A stretch of 64,000 nucleotides of DNA from Sphingomonas naphthae (GTDB lineage: Bacteria; Pseudomonadota; Alphaproteobacteria; Sphingomonadales; Sphingomonadaceae). The notes below the pieces were generated by a model, which was not told the origin of the DNA, ran no database searches, and saw only the letters and a list, made by a program, of their open reading frames with translations. Below are positions 25,876-35,437 of this stretch, one piece after another. The DNA is taken from assembly GCF_028607085.1 (NCBI RefSeq), contig NZ_CP117411.1:992001-1056000 (forward strand), written 5' to 3'. The position numbers were made by a program, and so were the translations under genes. Every line of letters begins with the position of its first letter. Within the stretch, counting starts at the first letter, position 1.

Positions 25876-27878
25876 GCCTGCACTTTCCCCTGCGGCGCGT
25901 CCGCTGTCAGGCGGAAGCCGGCCTCTCCGAAATCCATCGTCACCTCGGCCGCCAGATCGTTGGCCAGCGCGCGTTCGATCATGCGCAGGCCGAAGCCGCG
26001 CCGCGCCGGGGCCCTGGCCGGCGGCCCGCCCTCCTCGCGCCAGTCGATCGTCAGCCGCCCGTCGGCGATGCCCCAGGCGACGGTGATGCGGCCCTCCGGC
26101 GTGCTGAAGGCGCCATATTTGGCGGCGTTGGTCGCCAGTTCGTTGAGTACCAGCACCAGCGACACGGCGGCCTTGGGCTGCAACCGCACCGGCGGCCCGG
26201 CGATCGTCAGCCGCCCGTCGGGATCGACATAATGGCCGAGCGCGGTGGCGGCGAGTTCGGCGAAGCCCGCTCCCTCCCAGCGCGAACGGGTGAGAAGGTC
26301 GTGCGCCGAGGCGAGTGTTGCGAGGCGATGCTGGAACACGTCCTGCGCCTCGGATGCCTCGCGATCGGCGCGGAAGCTCTGGAGGGCGAGGCCCTGCACC
26401 AGCGCCAGCGTATTCTTCACGCGGTGGTTGAGTTCGTCGATCAGCGCGGCCTGGCGATCCTCGAAGGCGCGGCGCTCGGTGATGTCGCGGGCGATGCCGT
26501 GGAGGCCGCTCGGCCGCCCGTCGGCATCGGTGGCGAGGGTGGAATTGACCTCGACCCGGATCGCCTCGCGCCCCGGCCGCTGCAACCGCACCTCATATTT
26601 GGTGGTGCCGCCGTGGCGCAGTTTCTGGCCGAGCATCGCGAGCGTGACGTCGCCATCGTCGGGATGGAGGAAATCGGTGAGGCGCCGGCCGATGAGATCG
26701 GCGACCGGCACGTCGACCGCCTCGGCACAGGTGAGGTTGGCGGCGGTGATGCGCTGATCGAGATCGGCGGTGAAGATCATGTCCTGCGCCTGTTCGAAGA
26801 TCAGGCGGTAGCGCTGCTCGCTGTCGCGCAGCTGGATTTCGGATCGGGTGCGGGTCACTTCCTGCCACAGCCGCTCGGCCATGCGGCGGATGGTGCCGAT
26901 CGGGCTCTCGCTCCAGAGGCAGGGCCGTCGCTCGTGCGCGAACAGGCCCGCCACCAGCCCGGTGCGGGTCAGCACCGGCACCACCACCGCCGCGACGATG
27001 CCGTAGCTCAGGAATTTGGCGCGCACCTCCGGGGGGAAGCGGTCATCGCTGTTGATATCCTCGATGACGAACACTTCGCCGCGTGCCAGCGCGCGATGCA
27101 TCTGCCCGCCGAACGCCTCCAGGCTGTGCGTGCCGGTCAGGTCGGCCAGATCGGTGTCGCCCCAGCAGCGCTCGACCCGCGACAGGCCCGCCGCCTCGTC
27201 GATCTCCGAATAACCGACCCGCGCCACGCCGAGATGGCGGCCGAGCAGTTCCAGCCCGATCGCCAGCACCTCCTGCGGTGATCGCGCGCGGCGCACCCGC
27301 TCGCCGAAATCGACCAGCAGGGCGGCGCGGGCGAGGCTGGCCACCCGCTGGGTCGTCTCCTGCCCCTGGTTGAACAGGCCCGCGATCCGCCCGTCGCCCG
27401 CCACGATCGGCGTCACGCTGTAATTCCAGAAGGTCTCGACCGGATGGCCGTGCGGCCGCATCGTCAGCCGCAGGTCGTTGGTGACCGATCCCGTGCCGGT
27501 CCGCTCGGCCTCGGCGCAGATCCGGCCGATCACCGACCAGGCCGGCCAGACCGCGCCGGCCGCCTCGCCCAGCACCTCCACGCCGCGCCCGCCCGGTATC
27601 GCCACCCAGGCATCGTTGAAGATCATGCGATGATCCGGCCCCCAGTAGATCACTGTGGGGGAGGAGCAGCTGAGGCAGATGCCGACCGAGGTGACGAGTT
27701 CGGGCGACCAGCCGGCGATGGCGCCGAGCGGGGTTGCGGACCAATCATGGTCGGCGATGCGCGCGCCCATCACCCCGCCCGAACGGCGGAAATGATCGGC
27801 GGCGGCCACGCGCGGCTGGATTGATCCCGTCAACGAGCCCCCTTCGATACGCAACATGCCGTTTCGTAACGGCAGCAC
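25872..27878 (-). CDS. HWE-family sensor histidine kinase with PAS and GAF domains
   Basis: This soluble kinase of about 668 residues reads, in order, a PAS-like domain (about 35-160, HDWSATPLGAIAGWSPEL), a GAF domain (about 175-340), a PAS domain with C-terminal motif (about 358-475), then the HWE dimerisation/phosphotransfer helix with His485 (ELNHRVKNTLALVQGLA) and an ATPase domain with N-box NELATNAAKYGA and GFGLRMIERAL. There are no membrane helices. The GTG at 27878 has a GGGGA site upstream; ATG 27857 is an alternative. The next gene, overlapping by 4 nt, is its likely response regulator. Confidence 0.9.
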   Translation of the reverse strand: MLPLRNGMLRIEGGSLTGSIQPRVAAADHFRRSGGVMGARIADHDWSATPLGAIAGWSPELVTSVGICLSCSSPTVIYWGPDHRMIFNDAWVAIPGGRGVEVLGEAAGAVWPAWSVIGRICAEAERTGTGSVTNDLRLTMRPHGHPVETFWNYSVTPIVAGDGRIAGLFNQGQETTQRVASLARAALLVDFGERVRRARSPQEVLAIGLELLGRHLGVARVGYSEIDEAAGLSRVERCWGDTDLADLTGTHSLEAFGGQMHRALARGEVFVIEDINSDDRFPPEVRAKFLSYGIVAAVVVPVLTRTGLVAGLFAHERRPCLWSESPIGTIRRMAERLWQEVTRTRSEIQLRDSEQRYRLIFEQAQDMIFTADLDQRITAANLTCAEAVDVPVADLIGRRLTDFLHPDDGDVTLAMLGQKLRHGGTTKYEVRLQRPGREAIRVEVNSTLATDADGRPSGLHGIARDITERRAFEDRQAALIDELNHRVKNTLALVQGLALQSFRADREASEAQDVFQHRLATLASAHDLLTRSRWEGAGFAELAATALGHYVDPDGRLTIAGPPVRLQPKAAVSLVLVLNELATNAAKYGAFSTPEGRITVAWGIADGRLTIDWREEGGPPARAPARRGFGLRMIERALANDLAAEVTMDFGEAGFRLTADAPQGKVQA

Positions 27879-27899
27879 ACAATGTCCCCAATGCCGCGA

Positions 27900-27924
27900 A
27901 ACGCCAGGCTGCGACGCAGGTTCC
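27900..27924 (-). promoter_or_regulatory. EcfG (general stress sigma factor) promoter
   Basis: On the minus strand GGAAC (27924-27920), exactly 16 bases, and CGTT (27903-27900) match the alphaproteobacterial EcfG consensus without mismatch. It sits 21 nt before the GTG and 42 nt before the ATG start of the HWE kinase, so it should drive the kinase/response regulator operon. Confidence 0.72.
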
Positions 27925-28020
27925 CCGTTCGCGACGCTTGATCGAGATTAGTTGTGGGCGATCCGGTGGACAGTGGATCGCGCTTGCAACGCCAGTGTTG
28001 CGTTGTCATAAATTTACCTC

Positions 28021-29412
28021 ATGGCGGATCGCAAACTCTTCGCTGGCTATGGCGTGCGGCGCGTCCGGCGGGCGCAGGGGCAGACCCAGGCGGCGATGGC
28101 CGAAGGGTTGGGCATCTCGGCCAGCTATCTCAACCTGATCGAGCGTAACCAGCGGCCGGTGACGGCCACATTGCTGATGCGGCTGGCGGACCTCTACGAT
28201 TTCGATCCGCGCACCCTGTCGGGCGATGCGCCGGGCGGCGGGGCGGAGGCGATGCGGCGGCGGCTGGCCGATCCGATGTTCGCCGATCTGGCGATCGACC
28301 GCGCCGAGGTGGACGAATGGCTGGCGGCGGCGCCCGGCGGGGCGACGGCCTTCGCGCTGGCCTTCGACCGCTTGATCGCCGGGGGCGCGGGGCCGGCGAT
28401 CGGCCCGGCCGACCCCGAGGTGGCGGTCGAGCGCGCCGTGGCGCGCTGGCGCAACCATTTCGCCGACCTCGACGCGCAGGCAGAGGCCATCGCCGACGAA
28501 CTGCGGCTGGGCGCGGGCGACCTGTTCGGCGGCCTCTCCGAGCGACTGCGCGTCAAGCACCAGCTGTCGCTACGCATCCTGCCATGGGAGGTGATGCCCG
28601 ATCGACTCGCCCGGCTCGACCTTCACGCGCGACAGTTGCAGCTGTCCGAACTGCTTTCCCCCGGCGACCGCATTCTCGAGATCGGCGTGCAGATCGCGCT
28701 GCTGGAGGCGCGGGCGGAGATCGACGCGATCGTGTCTGGCGCGGGCCTCGATGACCGGGCCGGCGAACGGTTGATGCGCCGTCGCGCCGCCGATTACTTC
28801 GCTGCCGCGCTGGCGATGCCCTACGGCCGTTTCCTGCGCGCCTGCGAGGCGACGGGCTATGATCCCGATCTGCTGGCGGCGCGTTTCGGCGTGGGCTTCA
28901 CCGCGATCGCCGGGCGGCTGACCAGCCTGCAGCGGGTCGGCGCGCGCGGCCTGCCCTTCTTCCTCGTCGCGGTCGATCCAGCGGGGCAGATGGTGCGGCG
29001 CATCGCGGGCGCATCGGGATCGGCGCTGGCGGACGCCGATGGCCGCTGCCCCTTGTGGAATCTTCACACCGCCTTCACCGATCCGGGCCGCGCGCAGGTG
29101 CAGCTGATCGAGGAGGAGAGCGGCGCGCGCTGGCTCACCCTGGCGCGCGCGATCGACCGGCCGGGGCGTGGGCCGGGCGGGGTGACGGGTCGGATCGCGG
29201 TGGGGATCGGGGTGGAGGCGAGCCATGCCGGCGTGATGGCGGCGGCGCGCGGCATCGATCTCACCGGGCCGGGTGCCACCCCGATCGGCCTCGGCTGCCG
29301 CGCCTGCACGCGGCCGGACTGCCCGCAGCGCGCGCATCCACCGGCGGGGCGGCCGTTACGGATGACCGATCGGGAACGAGGGGTGAACCCCTATCCGTTC
29401 TCGGGGGATTGA
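28021..29412 (+). CDS. ScfR-type (short-chain fatty acyl-CoA) XRE-family transcriptional regulator
   Basis: This 463-residue protein has an N-terminal Xre helix-turn-helix (about 8-62: GQTQAAMAEGLGISASYLNLIERNQRPVT), a long middle region with the IrrE-like/DUF2083 layout, and a C-terminal Cys-rich stretch (LGCRACTRPDCPQRAHPP) followed by NPYPFSGD, all typical of the RamB/ScfR family that controls propionate, acetate or glyoxylate metabolism. The DNA-binding part is intact. It is divergent from the kinase operon; the intergenic segment of 142 nt carries the EcfG promoter. Confidence 0.82.
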   Translation: MADRKLFAGYGVRRVRRAQGQTQAAMAEGLGISASYLNLIERNQRPVTATLLMRLADLYDFDPRTLSGDAPGGGAEAMRRRLADPMFADLAIDRAEVDEWLAAAPGGATAFALAFDRLIAGGAGPAIGPADPEVAVERAVARWRNHFADLDAQAEAIADELRLGAGDLFGGLSERLRVKHQLSLRILPWEVMPDRLARLDLHARQLQLSELLSPGDRILEIGVQIALLEARAEIDAIVSGAGLDDRAGERLMRRRAADYFAAALAMPYGRFLRACEATGYDPDLLAARFGVGFTAIAGRLTSLQRVGARGLPFFLVAVDPAGQMVRRIAGASGSALADADGRCPLWNLHTAFTDPGRAQVQLIEEESGARWLTLARAIDRPGRGPGGVTGRIAVGIGVEASHAGVMAAARGIDLTGPGATPIGLGCRACTRPDCPQRAHPPAGRPLRMTDRERGVNPYPFSGD

Positions 29413-29429
29413 GCGGCGGCTGACCCGGC

Positions 29430-30962
29430 TTACGCCGCCTTCAATTGCGCCACGAACCGGTCCGTCGCGATCCGCAATTCCTGCGCGGTCGAAGACAGCC
29501 CCGTCGCCGCGTGCGACACCTGGCCCGACAGGCTTTCGGTGGTGCCCGCCACTTCCAGGATCGTGCCGATCTCGCTCGCCATGTCGTGCGCGCCCCTGGC
29601 GGTGTCGCGCGCGGTCTGTTCGATCGCGGCGGCGGTGTCGCGCTGCCGGTCGATCTCCTCGCGGATCGCCTCGGCGGTGAAGGTGAGGTTGGCCACCATC
29701 GTGGCGATCTCGGCCAGCGCCTGATGCGCCGCGCCCGCGCCGTCGGTGACGGAGCCCACCAGCAGCCGGATCTCGCCCGTGGCCCCGGTGGCCTGCGCGG
29801 CCAATTGCTTCACCTCGTTGGCGACTACCGCGAAGCCGCGCCCCGCCTCGCCGGCGCGCGCTGCCTCGATCGTCGCGTTGAGCGCGAGCAAATTGGTGCG
29901 CTGGGCGATCTGCTGGATCGAATCGGTGAAGCCGCTGATCGTCGCCGATCGCTCGGCCAAGGTCGCCACGGCGGCGCGGCCCGAGCTGGAGGCGCCGCGC
30001 GCCTGCCCGCTGAGCTTGGCCTGCTCGTCCACCCGTGCGGCGATGGCCGCGATCGAGCCCGAAAGGTCGCGGATATTGTCCGCCAGCCGCTCGGCGCTGT
30101 CGGATGAGCGGTTCGCGCTGGAGGCGGTGTCGGCGGTCTTGCGCGAGGTGCGCCGCGCCAGTTCGTTGAGCGAGCGGGCGCTGTCCTCCAGCCCGGTCGA
30201 GGCCGATCCGACCGAGCCGACGATATCCGCGATCGACGCCTGGAAGGCATCGGCCAGCGCCAGCATGTCGCCGCGCCGGCGCTCGGCGGCCTCCCGCTCC
30301 AATTGCTCGCGGCGGGCGCGCTCCTGCGCCTCGCGGGCCTCGGCGGCGCGGGCGGCGGCGATAGCGGTCTCGGCCTCCTGGCGGCGGGCGACGGCCTCGG
30401 CGGTGAGCCGCTCGCTTTCGACCCGCGCCACATCCTGCTTCTTCAGCAGCAGCCGCAGCCGGCGGGTGACGTAGCTCAGCACCGCCAGTTGCAGCAGTAC
30501 CGCGACGGCATGGATCATGACCCGGCCGATATTGCTGCCCCCGCCGACGAACACCCACGACGGCATCACCGTTTCGAGCAGCAGATGGTGGACCGCGACC
30601 AGCCCGGCGGCCAGCGCGATCGGCCGCCAGTCGCACAGCACCGTCAGCGCTGCGAGGCCGACGAAGAAATACATGTGCCCGTCCATCTGCCACGGATGCC
30701 CCGCCATCAGATACACGCCGAGCGCCGGATAGACCGCCGCCAGCGTGCCGGTCACGAGCCGTGCCTTGTCGTCGTGGCGGCCTCGCAGCGCCATCGCGGT
30801 GGGGGCGGCATTGGTGACGAGCGCGATGGCCAGCACCGCGCCGAGATGGTCGGCGCCGGTCGCCCAGCCGATGAAGATCAGCGCGACGAAGGCGATCCAG
30901 GCGGCGCCGACCAGCAGTTGCAGCCCGCGCAGGCGCAGCGCGTCGAGGGCGTCGGTGGTCAT
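29430..30962 (-). CDS. Methyl-accepting chemotaxis protein with multi-helix membrane sensor
   Basis: This 510-residue protein carries about six transmembrane helices in residues 15-175 instead of a periplasmic domain, then a coiled coil rich in Ala/Glu/Arg (about 180-245), and the cytoplasmic signalling domain with the conserved hairpin tip [30 protein letters not shown] (about 380-410). No HAMP domain is obvious. It should signal to the CheA/CheW system at 43173-48403. Its start is overlapped (ATGA) by the stop of a small upstream gene. Confidence 0.9.
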   Translation of the reverse strand: MTTDALDALRLRGLQLLVGAAWIAFVALIFIGWATGADHLGAVLAIALVTNAAPTAMALRGRHDDKARLVTGTLAAVYPALGVYLMAGHPWQMDGHMYFFVGLAALTVLCDWRPIALAAGLVAVHHLLLETVMPSWVFVGGGSNIGRVMIHAVAVLLQLAVLSYVTRRLRLLLKKQDVARVESERLTAEAVARRQEAETAIAAARAAEAREAQERARREQLEREAAERRRGDMLALADAFQASIADIVGSVGSASTGLEDSARSLNELARRTSRKTADTASSANRSSDSAERLADNIRDLSGSIAAIAARVDEQAKLSGQARGASSSGRAAVATLAERSATISGFTDSIQQIAQRTNLLALNATIEAARAGEAGRGFAVVANEVKQLAAQATGATGEIRLLVGSVTDGAGAAHQALAEIATMVANLTFTAEAIREEIDRQRDTAAAIEQTARDTARGAHDMASEIGTILEVAGTTESLSGQVSHAATGLSSTAQELRIATDRFVAQLKAA

Positions 30963-31249
30963 GCCCGGCTCTCCGGGGTGGTGCGGCAGCCGGTGGCCGG
31001 CGCGGCGAGCATCAGCACGCCCTCGGCCCGCAGCGGCGCGGCGAGACGATCACGATCCCCCTCGACCACGATTGAGGCGGGCAGGGGGCCGAGCCCGACC
31101 AGCCGCGCGCCATGCCCGGCCGCGACCGCGATCATCGCGGCGCCATGGCCGGTCACCGGCACGAGCAGGAACTGCCCCCGCGCCGGCGGCGCGAGCGTGA
31201 GCGCCCCCAGCCCCAGCACCACCGCCCCGATCTGCCCCGCCACCATCAT
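30959..31249 (-). CDS. Small hypothetical protein cotranscribed with the chemoreceptor
   Basis: This 96-residue protein has a hydrophobic N-terminus ([21 protein letters not shown]) that may be a signal peptide or anchor, then an Ala/Gly-rich region with two Cys-free hydrophobic stretches and a single Cys near the end ([11 protein letters not shown]). No family is recognised. The 4-nt ATGA overlap with the chemoreceptor start implies coupling, so it may be a sensing partner. Confidence 0.6.
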   Translation of the reverse strand: MMVAGQIGAVVLGLGALTLAPPARGQFLLVPVTGHGAAMIAVAAGHGARLVGLGPLPASIVVEGDRDRLAAPLRAEGVLMLAAPATGCRTTPESRA

Positions 31250-31372
31250 CCCGGTTGCCCCACGCGAATATCCATATCGGATGCGTTAGGCGACACTGGT
31301 TAGCGATCGGTTAACCGTGAAGGCATGCCCATGGCGATGGCGCGCGATAAGATCGGCACCTTCGTTGCGGTA

Positions 31373-31452
<80 letters not shown>

Positions 31453-31499
31453 AGGTCGTGGTTCCCTTAGAGGGGGAAAAGCGGGCGGCCAAGCCTTTC

Positions 31500-33656
31500 T
31501 TAGAAATGCTCGAAGCGCAGGCCCACCCACAGCGTGCGGGGGGTGGCGCGTTCGATGGTGCCGTCGGCGGCGATCGTGGCGGGGACGAGGGTGTTGGTGA
31601 GGTTTTCGGCGCGCAACTCCAGCCGCAGGCCCGCGAACAGGGGGTAGGAGGCGGTGGCGTCGAGGGTTGTCGCCGCCGCCAGCGCGCGGCTGTTCTGGTC
31701 GTCCTCATATTGGCGGGCGACGCGGCGGACGGTCGCGTCGAGGCGCAGCGCGCTGGGGTCGTTCCAGCCGAGGGTGAGCGAGGCGGTGGTGCGCGGCGTC
31801 TGGGCCGGGCGCAGGCCATCGAGCGCGGCGGCGACGCCGGAGGCGCTGACCTTCGCATCAGACAGGGCGAAGGAGGCGGCGGCGAACATCCTGTTCCAGC
31901 TGCCGTTCGCCTCCAGCTCGATGCCCTGCGAGCGGATCGAATCGAGGTTCTGGCGGACGCGATAGGCGCCGCCCGCCGCCACGAAGCCGACGATCGGGAA
32001 GGTGCCGGGGCCGACCCCGGCGGTGACGTTGCCGATCGCGTCCTTCAACACGTTGCGGAACAGCGTCGCGCCGAGGCGCACGGTGGGCAGCGGGCGCCAG
32101 TCGATCCCGCCGTCCACGCCGGTCACCGTCTCGGGCTTGAGGCCGGCGTTGGCGGCGGTGGCGTCGGCGCCGGCGCGGAAGGGGCGGTAGAGTTCGTTGA
32201 GCGTCGGCAGGCGCCAGCCGCGATAGCCGGCGGCGCGCAGGGTGATGCCGCCATCCAGCTTGTACGCCGCGCCCAGGCGCCCGGTCGGCTCCCACCCGCT
32301 GCGATCGGCGAAGGCGAGGGCGGTGAGGGGCGCGCCGGTCGCGAGCGTGCGCTCGTTGAGATAGCCGTCCGCGATGCGCCAGCGATCGATCCGGCCGCCG
32401 GCGGTGAGGGTCAGCGCCTCGACCGGGAAGATCGTCGCCTCGACGAAGCCGCCGAAGGTACTCGTCTCGCCGCCCGCCTCACGGCCGCGTGTCGGGAGGC
32501 CGGCCACGAACGTATAGCGTTCCTTGGTGGCGCCGGTGGTGCGGCGGCCATCGGCGCCCAGGCGCAATTCGATGCCGGTGCCGACCGGCGGGCGCAGCTC
32601 GATCTTGCCGCCGATGCCGGTGGCGGGGACGGAATATTGGTCGAGCGTCTTGGTGGCGAGGCTGCGGGCGGCGTTGAGGCTGCCGTAGCTCGACTGGAAT
32701 TCGCGCACCTGAAGGTAAGCGAGCGCCTCCCAGCCCCAGCGCCCGCGCCCGACGAGGCGGACGCTGGCGTCCTGCCCGGTGGCGGTGTTGCCGGTGAAGG
32801 GCAGGCCCCGGCTGCGGGCGTCGCGGGTGATGACGCCGTTGGCCTGCAATTCGGTATCCGGCCCGATCGGAAACACCGCGCGGGCGGCGACGCTGCCCTG
32901 GCGGTATGCGGCGGGCTGGTCGGCGGTGCCGCGCCGCGCCTCGACGATGGGGATGAAGCCGTCGCCCCGGCCGTAGCTGGCGGACAGGCTGGCGAAGCCG
33001 CCGCCGACGGTGGTGGAGATGCCGGCATTGGCGTCGATCGCGTCGCGGCTGCCATAAGCGATGCCGCCCCAGACCGGGGCCAGTTCGGTCGGGCCGGCGC
33101 TGGAGATGTCGATCGTGCCGGCCAGCGCGCCGGGGCCGTTGGCGCCGCTGCCGCCGCCGCGCGTGACGCGCACCTCGCTCAGCCGCTGCGGATCGAACGC
33201 CTGCCAGTTTACCCAGCCGCCGAAGGGATCGACCTGCGGCACGCCATCCAGCACCACCAGCGCGCGCGACGAGGCGTTGCCGCCGAGCCCGCGCAGGGTC
33301 GCGCCCTGGCTGGTCGGGTGGGCGGAGCGGCTGTCGGAACGGCGGAACTGAGCGAAGCCGGCGACCGATTGCAGCACGGTTTCCAGCCGCCCGCTGGCGG
33401 ATTGATCGAGCCGGTCGCGGCCGATGGTGGAGACGTCATAGGCGGCCTCGCCGGCCGAGGCGGCGAGCCCGCGCCCGGTGACGACGATCTCGGCCGTGTC
33501 CTGCGCGTGGGCGACGGTGGGCAGCGCGACGCCGAGCAGCAGGAGCGCGGCGATCCGTGTAAGGTCACGAAGTTCGCATCCTACCGCCCAGTATTTCGCG
33601 CCGGTCGGCGGGGTGTTGGCGGGCAGGGCGGCGAAGCGGGGACGAAAAGCGAACAT
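31500..33656 (-). CDS. TonB-dependent outer-membrane receptor
   Basis: This receptor of about 718 residues has a signal peptide core ([18 protein letters not shown]), a TonB-box-like EIVVTG, a plug domain ([19 protein letters not shown], then [15 protein letters not shown] and [23 protein letters not shown]) and a 22-strand barrel ending in an aromatic residue (VGLRFEHF). The best ATG (33656) adds about 36 residues before the hydrophobic core, encoded by a repeat element shared with the lgt leader. The ligand is not recognisable. It follows the molybdoenzyme pair on the same strand but looks independently controlled. Confidence 0.88.
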   Translation of the reverse strand: MFAFRPRFAALPANTPPTGAKYWAVGCELRDLTRIAALLLLGVALPTVAHAQDTAEIVVTGRGLAASAGEAAYDVSTIGRDRLDQSASGRLETVLQSVAGFAQFRRSDSRSAHPTSQGATLRGLGGNASSRALVVLDGVPQVDPFGGWVNWQAFDPQRLSEVRVTRGGGSGANGPGALAGTIDISSAGPTELAPVWGGIAYGSRDAIDANAGISTTVGGGFASLSASYGRGDGFIPIVEARRGTADQPAAYRQGSVAARAVFPIGPDTELQANGVITRDARSRGLPFTGNTATGQDASVRLVGRGRWGWEALAYLQVREFQSSYGSLNAARSLATKTLDQYSVPATGIGGKIELRPPVGTGIELRLGADGRRTTGATKERYTFVAGLPTRGREAGGETSTFGGFVEATIFPVEALTLTAGGRIDRWRIADGYLNERTLATGAPLTALAFADRSGWEPTGRLGAAYKLDGGITLRAAGYRGWRLPTLNELYRPFRAGADATAANAGLKPETVTGVDGGIDWRPLPTVRLGATLFRNVLKDAIGNVTAGVGPGTFPIVGFVAAGGAYRVRQNLDSIRSQGIELEANGSWNRMFAAASFALSDAKVSASGVAAALDGLRPAQTPRTTASLTLGWNDPSALRLDATVRRVARQYEDDQNSRALAAATTLDATASYPLFAGLRLELRAENLTNTLVPATIAADGTIERATPRTLWVGLRFEHF

Positions 33657-33695
33657 GGCGGCCGCCTCGCACAAAGCGGGGGCTGTAGGACAGCG
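33566..33695 (-). promoter_or_regulatory. Leader-like repeat element in front of the TonB receptor, copy A
   Basis: Read on the minus strand, the element starts with CGCTGTCCTACAGCCCCC (33695-33678, containing the palindrome GCTGT-CCT-ACAGC). It continues through TGTGC and GGCGGCCGCCATG, then CCGGCGCGAAA, and ends GGATGCGAACTTCGTG (33581-33566). All blocks recur in the same order upstream of lgt (60473-60371). Here the ATG and the following frame run into the receptor's signal peptide. Confidence 0.7.
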
Positions 33696-33714
33696 ATTTT
33701 TTGCCTGCGACGAT

Positions 33715-34470
33715 CTAGATGCCGGCATACCATTCATAGTCGCTGACATCTTCCCAATATCCTCCCTTGCCGGCGCCGATGGCGGCGAGGCTTGTGACCG
33801 CCTCTATCCCCATCAGATATTTGGCCTGCTTGTAGCCGAGCTGCCGTTCAACCCGGAGGCGGAGCGGGGCGCCATTGGCCACAGGTAGCATTGCGCCGTT
33901 CAATCCCCAGGCGAGAATCGTCTGCGGGTGGAAGGCGTCGACCAGATCGATGCTCTCGTAATAGGTGGCGGAGCCGATCCGGTCGGCACAGTGGAAGACG
34001 ATATATCTCGCCTTGTGGGAAAGGCCGGCGGCGTTGAGGATCAGGCGCAGCGGCGTGCCGGTCCATTTCCCGATCGCGCTCCACCCCTCGACGCAATCGT
34101 GCCGCGTGATCTGGGTGCGCGCGGGCATCCGGCCGAGATCGGCGAGCGACAGCGACAGCGGCCTGGCGACGAGGCCGGTGACGGCGAGGCGCCAGTCGGT
34201 GAAATGGCTTGCGGCCATCGCGGCATAGTCCGCCCCGGCGGGGGTGCGCGTGCCGTTCGAGCGGAACACGGGCGATATGTCCGCGCCGGCGAACTCCGGG
34301 GCGAGAGCCGCGCGATCGGTGATGAGGCGCTGGGCGCGATAGGTGAGCTTTTCGGCCGAGGCGAGCGCGCCGTGAAAAGTCGGGTTGGCGCCCAGCTTGT
34401 CGCAGCCGGCCAGCAGCAGCCCGCCGGCGGCGGTGGCCGATCCGATCAGCGCGCGGCGCGTGATCGTCAT
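33715..34470 (-). CDS. Periplasmic molybdopterin-dependent oxidoreductase (sulfite oxidase fold)
   Basis: This 251-residue protein has an N-terminal twin-arginine motif (TRRALIGSATAAGGLLLAGC) that also resembles a lipobox. The sulfite-oxidase molybdenum-cofactor domain follows, with the ligand Cys in ITRHDCVEGWSAIGKWTG (about residues 116-133), then FHCADRIGSATYYESIDL and LRLRVERQLGYKQAKYLMGIE. The cofactor-binding domain is complete but no dimerisation domain follows, as in MsrP/YedY relatives. Its start overlaps the stop of the cytochrome b gene (ATGA). The substrate, perhaps a sulfoxide or a small oxyanion, is unknown. Confidence 0.87.
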   Translation of the reverse strand: MTITRRALIGSATAAGGLLLAGCDKLGANPTFHGALASAEKLTYRAQRLITDRAALAPEFAGADISPVFRSNGTRTPAGADYAAMAASHFTDWRLAVTGLVARPLSLSLADLGRMPARTQITRHDCVEGWSAIGKWTGTPLRLILNAAGLSHKARYIVFHCADRIGSATYYESIDLVDAFHPQTILAWGLNGAMLPVANGAPLRLRVERQLGYKQAKYLMGIEAVTSLAAIGAGKGGYWEDVSDYEWYAGI

Positions 34471-35291
34471 GCGCGGGGCAGCCGGAAGCGGCCGGTGATC
34501 ATCGATCGCAGTTCGTTGATCGGCCCGGCCAGCACCACCATGATGAGGTGGACGAGGATGAACAGCGCGATGAAGGCGGCGCAGAGGAAGTGGATCGACC
34601 GCGCCGATTGGCGCCCGCCGAACACGTCGAGCAGCCACGGCCAGGCCGCGTTCATGCCCGGCGCCATGGTGAGGCCGGTCAGCACCAGCAAGGGGATCAG
34701 CGCGAAGATCACGCCGACATAGGCGATCTTCTGGAGCGGATTGTAGCGCGCGGCGGCCTCGCCTTTGGGAAAACGCAGCCGGGCGTGATCCCTGATGTCC
34801 CGCCACAGATGGCGGGGGCGCAGTTCGTCCCGCGTCGGGGCGAGATCGCGGCGGGCGTGGCCGTTGGCGAGGATGGCGACGATATAGGCGAGGATGCCGA
34901 TCGCGAGCACCCAGGCGAAGGCGAGATGCCAGCGCCGCGCCATCGACAGGCTGTAGCGGGACGGGATCGTCGCCCAATAGGGGAAGGCGCGGGTCTGGGT
35001 GCGGCCCTGCTTGTCCTCCCACCGGCCGAGGACGCCCGTGGTGGGGATCACGACCGATCCGATCACGAGCCGGCCCTGCGTCGGCGTCGCGCCGATCATC
35101 AGCCACGCCCGATCATAGTTCGCGCCGGCCTTCCCCCAATAGAGCCGGGGGTGGGCGTTGAAGATCATCAGCCCGCTCATCAGCATGACGAAGATGGTCA
35201 GCGCGTTCAGCCAGTGCCAGATGCGCGTCGAAAGACGGTGGCGCAGGATTGTGCGGCGCGGTTCGCCGGGGGGCTGGGGGGCCGCTTCCAT
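34467..35291 (-). CDS. Cytochrome b561/b-type membrane subunit partnering the molybdoenzyme
   Basis: This protein of about 274 residues has four to five transmembrane helices with candidate haem-binding His residues (RLSTRIWHWLNALTIFVMLMSGLMIF, MARRWHLAFAWVLAIGILAYIV, SIHFLCAAFIALFILVHLIMVVLAG). This is the plan of di-haem b cytochromes that pass electrons between quinone and periplasmic oxidoreductases. The ATG at 35291 (MEAAPQPPGEP) is preferred over one 17 codons upstream, without strong ribosome-site support for either. It is translationally coupled to the molybdoenzyme gene. Confidence 0.85.
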   Translation of the reverse strand: MEAAPQPPGEPRRTILRHRLSTRIWHWLNALTIFVMLMSGLMIFNAHPRLYWGKAGANYDRAWLMIGATPTQGRLVIGSVVIPTTGVLGRWEDKQGRTQTRAFPYWATIPSRYSLSMARRWHLAFAWVLAIGILAYIVAILANGHARRDLAPTRDELRPRHLWRDIRDHARLRFPKGEAAARYNPLQKIAYVGVIFALIPLLVLTGLTMAPGMNAAWPWLLDVFGGRQSARSIHFLCAAFIALFILVHLIMVVLAGPINELRSMITGRFRLPRA

Positions 35292-35350
35292 AAGTGATGC
35301 ATGGACCGTTTGGGGCGGTCTGTCACGTGGGCGTTCGGCCACCGGCTTCC

Positions 35351-35429
35351 GTGCTCCTGCGCAGGCAGGAGCCCAGGGTTACAGGGCGGATCGCTTGTCG
35401 CCCCTGGGCTCCTGCTTTCACAGGAGCAC
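35351..35429. repeat. REP-like inverted pair, copy 2
   Basis: GTGCTCCTGCGCAGGCAGGA plus GCCCAGG (35351-35377) faces its inverted partner CCTGGGCTCCTG...CAGGAGCAC (35403-35429). The first unit is identical to that at 23988 over about 26 nt, while the middle differs. It fills the gap between the cytochrome b gene and modC. Confidence 0.8.
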
Positions 35430-35437
35430 GGCCGGGG

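Noticed and set aside
33682-33694. The palindrome GCTGT-AGG-ACAGC as a LexA box
   Set aside because: Alphaproteobacterial LexA sites are GTTC-N7-GTTC; the match is to a different pattern and the genes are not SOS genes.
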